Below are positions 51,965 through 60,510 of a stretch of DNA of 64,000 bases, piece after piece. A program made the position numbers and the translations under genes. The stretch is taken from NCBI GenBank assembly GCA_003132445.1, contig PKXU01000082.1, positions 42,873 to 106,872 of the forward strand. Direction: 5' to 3'. Source of the DNA: Acidobacteriaceae bacterium (GTDB taxonomy: Bacteria; Acidobacteriota; Terriglobia; Terriglobales; Acidobacteriaceae). How positions within the stretch are numbered: position 1 is the stretch's first letter; the number at the start of each line of letters is the position of its first letter. The notes beneath the pieces are model-generated. The model saw nothing but the letters and a program-made list of their open reading frames with translations. It was not told the DNA's origin and did not search any database.

Positions 51965-53773
51965 CTATGGCAGGTAGTAGCGGAACGACGTGAGTATCAT
52001 GTTGTCGACTCCCTGTGCGGAGCTTGGAGCACCCGCACCCGACCAGGAATTGCGGATTATGACCGAGTACTGCGGACCAAACTGTATTCGGCCCCAGTTA
52101 AATTTCTCCTTGGCTCCGTCAGCCACCTTGAACCAGACACCGGCAGTGCCTTCCATGACCACACGCGAGTCGCCCGTGCAATTCGAGAGCGCGCCAGGAG
52201 AGAATCCACCTGAACCCGGTCCGGTTTCGGTTAAGCAGCCGGTGTTGACAAAGAACGGCGACCCGTAACCCACATACTTTTTTTGCACCGGGTCATAGTC
52301 CGCCGCGCGGCCCGCATACTCTGCCCCGCCATTGAAGTAGATATCAGCCTTGGAGTTGTGGAATTCAAGAGTCGATAACCCTTGCAGGCTCTTGATGAGA
52401 TAAAGCGTTCCATTGGTGTGGACAGAAACGTCCGACAATCCTGCTGTGCCGTAGCGCCCCTCGCCGCTGCCGCCAAAGCCATGGAGTCCGAGATCGACGT
52501 GCTTATGGGCAAACGACCAGCGTACGTTGGCGCCGATTCCACCACCGTCCTTTGAACTGTTATACGCGCCAGTAGCGTTCGGTCCGGCCTTGGTGCTGCC
52601 GCCGCACACCGTGGTTGTGGCTACGTCTTCGCAAGGGAAGACACGATCGCGGAAGCGGCTGTACACGCCGAAAATTTCGTAGTGTCCGAAACCCGGCTCG
52701 AAAGCAAGCTTGGCAACGATATCGGGCGACGGATTGAAGGAATAGTTAGACTGGTTATTGAACAGGCCGCTGGTCACGCCCGCGGTTCCTACCAGGAAAT
52801 TGGAAGCGTTATTGTGCGCAGTGAGCGTGGCCGACGCGTCCTCCATCGACACCGCCAACCAAACCTTGTTGTTAAAGTTCTTCGCCAGGCGCAATCCGTA
52901 TTGCCGCGCCCAGCTGAAGCCCACCGTATATTGAGGGTCGATGGTCATTGGAGTCGCTTCCGTGCGATTATCCACGCCATGCTTGGTTTCCGTGACCAGA
53001 CTCCACATTTGTCCGCCGGTGACGCTCCAGCCATTGTCCATCTCGGCCTTGCCCCACGCTTGCCGCTGGCGGAGTGAGTAGCTGTTGCTTTGGTTGTTGT
53101 TGGAGGTATCAGCCGCCGACAGGAAGTCAGTTTCAACGTAACCCGACAACTTCGCGTTTCTCAAACGGCCTTCCACCAGCATCGAGAGTCGCGACTGCCG
53201 TCCGGAACCGAAGAATTCCGACATATTGTAGGTGGAGCTGCCGGGAAAGGGCACAGTGTTGAAGGGAGTGTTGATGTCCGCCCCCAGAGCACGTTGCCGC
53301 CAAACCGTTTCACCCGCCAGAAAGCCTCCCGGCGTGATGGTCACGCCTTTAACGTGAATAGCCATCGGAGCTGCCGAAATGTTCTTTTGTGTTTCCTGGA
53401 CGCTCACGACGGTGCTGGCGATATTGCTTTTCAGGTCAGTCACATCGCTCTTCAATTCGCTGACAGTCTGTTGTTGCTGCGCAGCTTGCGCCTGGGCCGT
53501 GTCCGCTTTGCTCTGTGCGTCGCTGGCCGCGCTTTGCGCCTGTTGCGTCGCCTGATCCTTGTTGTGAAGTTCATCGCGCAGTGCTTGAATCTCCCGTTGC
53601 TGCTGCGCCAGAGCCGCCTGTTGCGAGGCGATTGCATCCTTCAGCGCTTGCACATCCGCAGCGGTTACTGTCTCCGCCGGTCGTTTCTTCCTGGGTTGGG
53701 GCGCAGTGCTGGTCTGTCCGACCAGTCCCGTCGCCAGAGACAGAATGGCACACAACTTCCACACAGACTTCAT
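51965..53773 (-). CDS. Outer membrane porin, DcaP-like, next to pstS
   Basis: A 602-residue exported protein: signal peptide (about 1-20), a long Gln/Ala-rich coiled coil (~38-125; repeated QQ/AL/KSD patterns), then a beta-barrel of alternating strands from ~140 that ends in the aromatic-terminal strand SFRYYLP. Similar layouts are seen in DcaP-type trimeric porins, and OprP/OprO phosphate porins also combine N-terminal coiled coil and barrel. The 57-bp spacer to pstS and a good AAGGAG site suggest cotranscription with pstS and an anion or phosphate role (inference). Confidence 0.8.
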   Translation of the reverse strand: MKSVWKLCAILSLATGLVGQTSTAPQPRKKRPAETVTAADVQALKDAIASQQAALAQQQREIQALRDELHNKDQATQQAQSAASDAQSKADTAQAQAAQQQQTVSELKSDVTDLKSNIASTVVSVQETQKNISAAPMAIHVKGVTITPGGFLAGETVWRQRALGADINTPFNTVPFPGSSTYNMSEFFGSGRQSRLSMLVEGRLRNAKLSGYVETDFLSAADTSNNNQSNSYSLRQRQAWGKAEMDNGWSVTGGQMWSLVTETKHGVDNRTEATPMTIDPQYTVGFSWARQYGLRLAKNFNNKVWLAVSMEDASATLTAHNNASNFLVGTAGVTSGLFNNQSNYSFNPSPDIVAKLAFEPGFGHYEIFGVYSRFRDRVFPCEDVATTTVCGGSTKAGPNATGAYNSSKDGGGIGANVRWSFAHKHVDLGLHGFGGSGEGRYGTAGLSDVSVHTNGTLYLIKSLQGLSTLEFHNSKADIYFNGGAEYAGRAADYDPVQKKYVGYGSPFFVNTGCLTETGPGSGGFSPGALSNCTGDSRVVMEGTAGVWFKVADGAKEKFNWGRIQFGPQYSVIIRNSWSGAGAPSSAQGVDNMILTSFRYYLP

Positions 53774-53830
53774 CGTCCTCTCCTTTTTGTGCCGCGATGA
53801 ATGAATATCCCCCGCCGCTTGCGGAGTTTT

Positions 53831-54835
53831 TTATTTGACCTGCTTGATTGCTTCTTTCACTTTCGCCACAACATTTTCCGGCAATGGTGCGTAGGACAGC
53901 TCAGAAGTCATCTTCTGACCGTCAGTAACCATCCAGTTCAGAAAGTCGGCCAGGATCTTGCCCTTTGCCGGATCCTTCGACTGCGCCGGAATCAGCAACC
54001 AGGTAAAACTGGAAATCGGATAGGCATCTTTTCCGGGAGCGTTCGTGATTGACACCCGGAAATCCGGCGGCATCTTTGGCGCCGAAGCGGCCGCCGCGGT
54101 AACGCTCTCCAGTGACGCCTTCACGAAAGCTCCAGCGGAATTGCCCACGCTCCCGTATGGAATCTTGTTCTGCACCGCGTAAATTAACTCTACGTAACCA
54201 ATCGACCCCGGCAGCTGGCGAATAAATCCCGCGACCCCCTCGTTCCCCTTTCCTCCCATACCAACCGGCCACTTCACCGAGGTGTCGCTGCCCACCTGGC
54301 TCTTCCACTCCGGACTCACCTTGGAAAGATAGTCGGTCCAGATAAAGGTAGTGCCGCTGCCGTCGGAACGATGCACCACGATGATTTCCTTGTCGGGCAA
54401 GCTTACTCCCGGGTTCGCCGAGGTAATCGCTTTGTCATTCCATTTGGAGATCCTGCCCAGGAAAATTCCCGCCAAAGCTTCGGGCGTGAATTTAATTTCC
54501 CCGGTTACTCCGGGAATGTTGTAGGCCGGTACATCTGCTCCCAGTACGGTCGGAATATTCAGAATCTTCGTCTTCGCTTCCTGGAGTTGCTTGTCCGTCA
54601 TGGGCATGTCGCTGGCACCGAAATCCACGGTGCCGGCCGTTACCTGTCGGATTCCGCCGCCGCTGCCGATGGACTGATAGTTAACTTGCGCCTCAGAATG
54701 CAGTTTGTGATATTCGCTGAACCACTTCGAATAGATCGGATATGGAAACGTTGCCCCGGCTGCGTTTAGCGTTGTCTGCCCCACTACCGGCATCGCCAGC
54801 AGCACACACACCAACAGCAGCATGATCTTGCGCAC
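53831..54835 (-). CDS. pstS: Phosphate-binding protein PstS
   Basis: PstS captures phosphate in the periplasm for PstCA. The 334-residue protein has a signal peptide (about 1-20), LNAAGATFPYPIYSKWFSEYHKL, the phosphate-contacting QSIGSGGGIRQVTAGTVDFGASDMPM, IVVHRSDGSGTTFIWTDYLS, and GYVELIYAVQN. No lipobox Cys is seen. The start is GTG with a strong GGAGG upstream. A PHO-box-like repeat lies 46 bp upstream. The porin gene follows in the same direction. Confidence 0.98.
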   Translation of the reverse strand: MRKIMLLLVCVLLAMPVVGQTTLNAAGATFPYPIYSKWFSEYHKLHSEAQVNYQSIGSGGGIRQVTAGTVDFGASDMPMTDKQLQEAKTKILNIPTVLGADVPAYNIPGVTGEIKFTPEALAGIFLGRISKWNDKAITSANPGVSLPDKEIIVVHRSDGSGTTFIWTDYLSKVSPEWKSQVGSDTSVKWPVGMGGKGNEGVAGFIRQLPGSIGYVELIYAVQNKIPYGSVGNSAGAFVKASLESVTAAAASAPKMPPDFRVSITNAPGKDAYPISSFTWLLIPAQSKDPAKGKILADFLNWMVTDGQKMTSELSYAPLPENVVAKVKEAIKQVK

Positions 54836-54881
54836 CAGGTAATTCCTCCTTTAAATTGATATCCCGTTCTAGCGGCAGAAT

Positions 54882-54899
54882 GTTACAAGACGGTTACAG
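54882..54899 (-). promoter_or_regulatory. PHO-box-like direct repeat before pstS
   Basis: The minus strand reads CTGTAAC-CGTC-TTGTAAC: two 7-bp repeats differing at one base, with a 4-bp gap. After 10 bp follows TAGAAC, a reasonable -10. This matches the PhoB-box layout, with the box replacing the -35. The similar site before pstC strengthens it. Confidence 0.7.
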
Positions 54900-54982
54900 G
54901 CGGGTGAATTTCTGATGAAAGGCACAGCACTCAATGCAGGGATTGAGACAGGCTGCTCAAAAGCAAGGGAATTTCATTTTTT

Positions 54983-55849
54983 CTAACGTTCGCTTTGCAG
55001 GTGCGCGATCTCGCGAGGAAACAGCGTATTCGCGGGAAACTGCCGCCGTAAGCCAGCCAGCAACTGCAGTGCCCGCGAATTATTTTTCTCCCGAACGTAA
55101 ACAATAGCCAGCAGCACGCGAGCAAACGGCGCCAGATAGTGCCCATGCTCGGCAGTCATTTGCAGATCGGCGAGTCCTCCTTGCTTATCCGCAGAAAGCC
55201 CGCCCATGCGAAGAAGCCAGCGAATCGGGGCTGCCATGCTTCCGATAATGTACTTGCTGAAGCCCGTCGCCAGCAGCGCGTCGTAACAATCATGGCAAAC
55301 CGCCAGCAGTTCCTGCGCGGAGGCCGAAGCTTGTTTAGTGAAGTGCAACGATGCCAGATTTCGCTTTTCGATGAGCGCCGCATAGTCCGCTTGCAGCCCT
55401 GCCGACAAAGTCAGGGCAAATAAAGCGTCTTGATCTTTAGGATCTTTGGCCAATCGCACATGCGAAAGATTTTCGGCTCGTCCAATGGCTGCCATGAACT
55501 GCCCGCGGAGAGTGGGATCGGGGCTTAGTTTGCGACGACCTGCGAATGCGGCATCATTCTCGTAGAACTGAGACTCCAGCACTCCCAGCCGGTTGAACTC
55601 GGAAAATAAAAATCCCGCCGCCTCGCTCACTGGGCCAACCGGATCGTCCGGATGCAGTTGTTGAAAAGCTGCGAAGTTCTTTTGTGCGCCCGCAAAATCC
55701 AGATTGTACAGTCCAAAATATCCGCGGTCGAGGGCGGAACCTACACCGGACAGCGGCAGATCCTCGGCTCGCCCTCTCGGGCACAGAGCGCAACCCAACC
55801 ACAAGACTGCTACTATGATCCGCTCTCGTGCATCGAATGGCATAGCCAT
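54983..55849 (-). CDS. Exported TPR-like helical protein of unknown function
   Basis: A 288-residue product with a probable signal peptide (MAMPFDARERIIVAVLWLGC to about residue 28) and an all-helical mature part. YFGLYNLDFAGAQKNFAAFQQLHPDDPVGPV near residue 45, and AEHGHYLAPFARVLLAIVYVREKNNSRALQLLAGLRRQFPAN near the end, are TPR-like helix pairs. I know no specific function. It is separated from pstS by 147 bp that include the PHO-box. It is upstream of pstS on the same strand, so it is probably a separate unit. Confidence 0.7.
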   Translation of the reverse strand: MAMPFDARERIIVAVLWLGCALCPRGRAEDLPLSGVGSALDRGYFGLYNLDFAGAQKNFAAFQQLHPDDPVGPVSEAAGFLFSEFNRLGVLESQFYENDAAFAGRRKLSPDPTLRGQFMAAIGRAENLSHVRLAKDPKDQDALFALTLSAGLQADYAALIEKRNLASLHFTKQASASAQELLAVCHDCYDALLATGFSKYIIGSMAAPIRWLLRMGGLSADKQGGLADLQMTAEHGHYLAPFARVLLAIVYVREKNNSRALQLLAGLRRQFPANTLFPREIAHLQSER

Positions 55850-56127
55850 CTCACTTCGTAGTATCGTCGATTATGGTCGATAGTGATTAAGTAATCGTGA
55901 TCCCGTTGCTTCAGTGCTCTTTTGGAATCAGTGCGCGTTTAATCTAGTGATTAGTTGCAATTTGGGCGGCCTAGGGCCGCTATCCATTTGATGATTCCCG
56001 CCGCAAACGCTCGAGCCCTTTCTTGTAACCGCTGGGCACTGGTTCGTTTTGCAACCATTCGTTTGGCGACAGTCCGCGTGGCGACGATCTGTTCGAAAAC
56101 GTTCTTCAGCCCGAGGACAAAACCCGC
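55850..56127. other. Divergent spacer with imperfect short repeats
   Basis: These 278 bp hold promoters for the divergent unknown gene and GH15 gene. Between about 56040 and 56095 there are three imperfect copies of a ~15-bp word (TTCGTTTTGCAACC, TTCGTTTGGCGACA, GTCCGCGTGGCGACG). GAGGA lies ten bases before the GH15 ATG. No gene is seen. Confidence 0.4.
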
Positions 56128-58542
56128 ATGACTGACTCTTCCGCACGCTATGCGCCGGGCTGGCCCGGCATTCCTCCACGTTGGACCTCGAGCGCCAAGA
56201 GTGGGGTGGGTACGGCCCTCAATCAGCACAGCAAAGTCTGGTTTACGATCAGTCACGGCATCCTCAACGAAGTTTATTTTCCCCGCGTTGATCAGGCTTG
56301 CACCCGAGACATGGGATTCATCGTTACCAATGGCCGTGATTTTTTCTCTGAAGAAAAGCGCCACTGCACCTTTGAAAACCGGCCTTTTGAACCGGGCGTT
56401 CCCGGCTATAAACTGATCAATACCGAAAACAGCGGACGCTATCGCATTCACAAAGAAGTTCTTACAGACCCCTACCGCAACGTCGTTCTCCAGAAGGTCC
56501 GTTTCGAAGCGCTGCAGGGAGCGTTGTCCGATTACCACCTTTACGCATTGCTCTCGCCGCATCTGGCAAATTGCGGATATCACAACACCGGTTGGATCGG
56601 CGACTACAAGGGTGTTCCCATGTTCTTCGCCGAGCGCGACGGCGCTACTCTGTCCTTCGCGTCGTCAGCTCCCTGGAGGAAAACCTCCGTGGGATTCGTC
56701 GGCGCTTCCGATGGCTGGCAGGATTTGTCCCAGCATTTCCAGATGGAGTGGGAATACACGCGGGCGGAGAACGGCAACATTGCCTTCACCGGAGAGATCG
56801 ATCTTGCCGCCTGCCAAGGTGAATTCATACTCGCAGTGGGCTTCGGATCAATCTGGTCAGAAGCCGGCCAGCAGGCTCGATCGGCGTTATTCGAAGACTA
56901 TGAAGAAATCCGGCAGCACTACCTTGGGCAGTGGCAAAACTGGCAAACCACACTGCGCAAACTGGACGAACCTCTGCGTCAGAACGATCTTTATCGCGCC
57001 TCTACCTCCGTGCTGCGCACCCACGAGTCAAAGGATTTTCTGGGCGGCATCATCGCCAGCCTCTCGATTCCCTGGGGATTCAACAAGGGCGACGAGGATC
57101 TTGGTGGATACCATCTGGTTTGGCCGCGTGATCTGGTCGAAACCGCGGGAGCGCTGCTGGCTGCGGGCGACGTCTCCGATGCCGTGCGTGTGCTCCGCTA
57201 TCTCGAATCCACTCAGGAGGTGGCGGGCAACTGGGTCCAGAATCTTTGGCTCGATGGACGGCCTTACTGGAGCGGCATCCAGATGGACGAAACCGCGTTT
57301 CCGATTCTCTTGATCGATCTGCTCCGCCGCGAAGCGCCCGATGCCTTGGGAACACTCGACCGCTGGTGGCCCATGGTGCGCAAAGCCGCCAGTTTCATTG
57401 TTCGCAACGGTCCGGTTACGCAACAGGATCGATGGGAAGAAGACGCAGGCTACTCGCCGTTCACTTTGGCCGCGGAAATCTCCGCCTTGCTGGCCGGCGC
57501 CGACATTGCCGACCTCACCGGACACACTCATGAAGCCGTAACCATGCGCGACACCGCCGATGCCTGGAACGACAACATCGAGCGCTGGGTCTACGCCACG
57601 GGAGGCGATCTGGCGCAACAACTCGGCATCGATGGCTACTATGTGCGCATTGCCCCGCCTAATACCGACGCCAGCGCCGCCTCGCCTACTCAGGGATTTG
57701 TTCCCATCAAGAACCGTGCGCCGGGGCAGGACGGCGAACGGGCCTATCACATGATCAGCCCCGACGCACTGGCGCTCGTGCGCTTCGGACTGCGCGCGCC
57801 CAACGATCCACGCATTCTGAACACACTCCGCGCCATTGATGCCTTGCTCGGCGTTGAGTTACCCCAGGGGCCGTGTTGGTATCGCTACAACGGAGACGGC
57901 TACGGCGAACACAAAGACGGCTCCGCCTTTGACGGCACTGGCATCGGCCGCCCGTGGCCCTTGCTGGCTGGCGAGCGTGCGCACTACGCATTAGCGGGCG
58001 GCCATCGCGACGAGGCCGTGGCATTGCTTACGGTTATGGAGAACTCCACCGCCGGACAAAGCCGCCTTCTGTCCGAGCAGGTCTGGGATGCCGCGGATAT
58101 TCCCGCGCTCGAACTCTATCGCGGAAAACCGTCTGGCTCAGCCTGCCCACTCGTCTGGGCTCACTCGGAATACATCAAGCTCCGACGCTCGATTCACGAC
58201 AACAAAATCTTTGACCAGCCTCCACAGACCGTTCAGCGATATCTGGTTGAGAAACACACGCGCCAGCATTTCGGCTGGCGGTTCAACAACAAGGTCCGTT
58301 CCATACCGCGCAATCAGACCCTTCGCATCGCCCTCCTCACGCCCGCTCGCGTGCATTGGAGCGTCGATGGCTGGAAGACCGCGCAAGATACCGACACCAG
58401 CGACACCGGCCTCGACCTTCATGTACTCCATCTACCCACCGCGTCATTGCCCGCGGGAGGCCAGGTAGTCTTCACTTTTTATTGGCCGGAGGAGAACCGC
58501 TGGGAAGGGACTGACTATACAGTAACCGTCGAAAACAGTTGA
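56128..58542 (+). CDS. Glycoside hydrolase family 15 glucoamylase-like enzyme
   Basis: GH15 enzymes release glucose from the non-reducing end of alpha-glucans. The 804-residue protein has an N-terminal beta-sandwich (~1-270; GVGTALNQHSKVWFTISHGILNEVYFP) and an (alpha/alpha)6 barrel (~280-680). The barrel contains NKGDEDLGGYHLVWPRDLVETAGA, QMDETAFPILLIDLL, the acid region RWEEDAGYSPFTLAAEISALL and the base region SEQVWDAADIP. A C-terminal module follows (~690-804). There is no obvious signal peptide, suggesting cytoplasmic action, perhaps on stored alpha-glucan (inference). Confidence 0.93.
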   Translation: MTDSSARYAPGWPGIPPRWTSSAKSGVGTALNQHSKVWFTISHGILNEVYFPRVDQACTRDMGFIVTNGRDFFSEEKRHCTFENRPFEPGVPGYKLINTENSGRYRIHKEVLTDPYRNVVLQKVRFEALQGALSDYHLYALLSPHLANCGYHNTGWIGDYKGVPMFFAERDGATLSFASSAPWRKTSVGFVGASDGWQDLSQHFQMEWEYTRAENGNIAFTGEIDLAACQGEFILAVGFGSIWSEAGQQARSALFEDYEEIRQHYLGQWQNWQTTLRKLDEPLRQNDLYRASTSVLRTHESKDFLGGIIASLSIPWGFNKGDEDLGGYHLVWPRDLVETAGALLAAGDVSDAVRVLRYLESTQEVAGNWVQNLWLDGRPYWSGIQMDETAFPILLIDLLRREAPDALGTLDRWWPMVRKAASFIVRNGPVTQQDRWEEDAGYSPFTLAAEISALLAGADIADLTGHTHEAVTMRDTADAWNDNIERWVYATGGDLAQQLGIDGYYVRIAPPNTDASAASPTQGFVPIKNRAPGQDGERAYHMISPDALALVRFGLRAPNDPRILNTLRAIDALLGVELPQGPCWYRYNGDGYGEHKDGSAFDGTGIGRPWPLLAGERAHYALAGGHRDEAVALLTVMENSTAGQSRLLSEQVWDAADIPALELYRGKPSGSACPLVWAHSEYIKLRRSIHDNKIFDQPPQTVQRYLVEKHTRQHFGWRFNNKVRSIPRNQTLRIALLTPARVHWSVDGWKTAQDTDTSDTGLDLHVLHLPTASLPAGGQVVFTFYWPEENRWEGTDYTVTVENS

Positions 58543-58601
58543 TCAAGACTGCCGTGGTGAGCAGTCAGGAAAACATCTGCGTTACAGGCCGGTGGGAAGT
58601 T

Positions 58602-60278
58602 TCAGGCCTCAAGGGCGGTGTAGCACAACTCGACCACGGTGCAATCGTCGTTCAGAGGATTACCACTACAGAATGCAGTCACAGCGGAAAAAATTCCCTC
58701 CATGGTCGGCGACTTAATGGCCGCCGCTTCCAGGCGAGAATCTTCGAAAAAGTCGCCCGCGGCATTTTCAGCCTCGGTAACTCCGTCGGTCACCAGAATG
58801 AAACGGTCGCCGGATTTCATCTGACATCTCGCGCTCTCGAAAGTCGCGTCAGCAAGCAAACCCACGGGCACATTCCCGTGCGGAGGCCGTATCACTTCCC
58901 CCGCGCACACCAGAAGCGGCTGCACGTGCCCGCAATTTACGTATTCCAGCTCGCCATCCCGTCGCAGACGCACCAGCAACAAGGTCGCGTATTTCTCGCC
59001 GCCCATTCTCTCGGTGAAGAACCGATTCACGACCGTGACGACCTCCAGCAACGTCATGCCGGCAATCAATTGCGAGTAGATCATCCCCTGTAACGTCGAG
59101 GCCAAGAGCGCCGCCGATACGCCCTTCCCGCTGACGTCAGCCAGCACAACGGCGAGGCCCTCTTTGGTATTCACCGCGTCGTAGAAGTCTCCCCCGATTT
59201 CTTTGCAGGAAAGATTTTTCCCGCTTAAACTCGCGAACGGCACTTCCGGAATTTTCACCTGCATCAGACGCTGCTGAATGCTGGCCGCAATGCTCAACTC
59301 CTGCTGATAGCGGCGCGCTTCTTCTTCGGCCTGCACCAGTCGCGCGTTCTCAATGAGCGACGCCGCTTCGGTCGCGATTACATCCAAAATATCCTGGCTC
59401 ACCCCAATGAGGTCTCGCGAGGCAAACCGCGAATCGACATACAAAGCTCCCATCGCCTCCGCCGCATTCGCGGCGGGCGCCGGCGTTTGCCCGCCCCGAG
59501 CCGACTGCACCTGCATCTTTCGTAGAGGGAAGCAGAGCACCGTCCGTAAGTCGTACGCGACAATGCTTTGCCGCCCCGCAAGATCCAGCGACCCGCTTGT
59601 GTCAGTCAGCAGAAATTTGGAATTCGAACGCAGCGAGTCTTCGAGGATCGAGTGTGAAATCGTCTTATCGTCGAGCAACGGCTCTTTCTTCGAATTACGC
59701 CCGGCAGCCAGCCGCAGCTTGCCCTCGTCGTCCTTCAGAAAAACATAGGCTCGCTCGGCGCTCGTCAACTCCAGAGTTACGTCGAGCATTGTCATCAGAA
59801 TTTCATCGAGCACGCCTACCGTATTGAGCTTGCGCGCAGCTTCCAGAAAAAGCGTCAGCTTCTCCAGGTCGGTCGCTTCCTGCTTGATTTGAATGCCCGA
59901 AATCTGGCTAAGAAATTCGCGAGCCGTGTTCGAAGTAGCCTGGCCGGGATTGAAGAGAAGATAAGTTGCGTCGCGCGCCCCAAACTCCAGCCGGTCGCCG
60001 CGCTCCAGTTTCTGCCTCTGGATGCGCTCCCCGTTCACGAACGTGCCGTGTTTGCTGCCCAAATCGACCAGGAAGAACTCCTGGCCTTCCTGACTAATTT
60101 GCGCATGATCTCGCGACACGCGAGGGTCGGCGATCACCAGATCCTTATCCACTTTCCGTCCTACCGTGAACGGCGTGCGATTCAGAACGATGTCTTTCTG
60201 CTCGCCGCCCTGCACGAACTTCAGCACCGGAAAAATACCGGAGCCAGAGCCGACAGGACTGATTGCGGTCAAGGTCAT
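58602..60278 (-). CDS. FHA-GAF-SpoIIE PP2C-type phosphatase
   Basis: A 558-residue cytosolic signalling protein. Order: FHA domain (~20-110; FTVGRKVDKDLVIADPRVSRDHAQIS, then SKHGTFVNGERI), GAF-like domain (~145-310), coiled linker, and SpoIIE/PP2C phosphatase (~330-555; metal-binding DFYDAVNTKEGLAVVLADVSGKGVSAAL, then FILVTDGVTEAENAAGDFFED). This is a stress-response or anti-anti-sigma phosphatase architecture. No RsbW/RsbV-type partner is nearby. It converges with the GH15 gene across 59 bp. Confidence 0.93.
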   Translation of the reverse strand: MTLTAISPVGSGSGIFPVLKFVQGGEQKDIVLNRTPFTVGRKVDKDLVIADPRVSRDHAQISQEGQEFFLVDLGSKHGTFVNGERIQRQKLERGDRLEFGARDATYLLFNPGQATSNTAREFLSQISGIQIKQEATDLEKLTLFLEAARKLNTVGVLDEILMTMLDVTLELTSAERAYVFLKDDEGKLRLAAGRNSKKEPLLDDKTISHSILEDSLRSNSKFLLTDTSGSLDLAGRQSIVAYDLRTVLCFPLRKMQVQSARGGQTPAPAANAAEAMGALYVDSRFASRDLIGVSQDILDVIATEAASLIENARLVQAEEEARRYQQELSIAASIQQRLMQVKIPEVPFASLSGKNLSCKEIGGDFYDAVNTKEGLAVVLADVSGKGVSAALLASTLQGMIYSQLIAGMTLLEVVTVVNRFFTERMGGEKYATLLLVRLRRDGELEYVNCGHVQPLLVCAGEVIRPPHGNVPVGLLADATFESARCQMKSGDRFILVTDGVTEAENAAGDFFEDSRLEAAAIKSPTMEGIFSAVTAFCSGNPLNDDCTVVELCYTALEA

Positions 60279-60440
60279 GGAAGGTTATTCAGCGCGCGCC
60301 GATGTTGAAAAACCGCAGCCAGTGGCGCCACATGCAGAAATATCTCTGTCGCAACAGACTACTCTGCGGCAACGTTCTCCGGCAAGCCACGCACTTCGCC
60401 CGATGCCCAGCTTGCCAATCCTTGGCGATTACCGTCTTCC

Positions 60441-60509
60441 GGTCATCCTGAAGACCCCGGTCACCCCGAAGGCCCGCGCTTTCTCCAGCGGGACGAGGGA
60501 TCTCCCTCG
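60441..60509. repeat. Dispersed GGATCTC repeat, copy C
   Basis: GGTCATCCTGAAG...CACCCCGAAGGCCCGCG...GAGGGATCTCCCTC lies in the 232-bp spacer between the SpoIIE phosphatase and the GT87 gene. It shares the TCATCC-GA start and GAGGGATCTCCC end with the core of the element at 47274-47482. The rest of the spacer shows nothing recognisable. Confidence 0.55.
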
Positions 60510-60510
60510 C

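Noticed and set aside
53806-53833. Short hairpin CCGC-TT-GCGG followed by TTTTTT on the plus strand between pstS and porin
   Set aside because: The stem is only 4 bp and faces the strand with no upstream gene.
55951-56583. 210-codon minus-strand ORF with TRTVAKRMVAKRT repeats opposite GH15
   Set aside because: Most of it is antisense to the GH15 N-terminal domain, and the repeated residues come from imperfect ~15-bp DNA words in the spacer; no family recognised.
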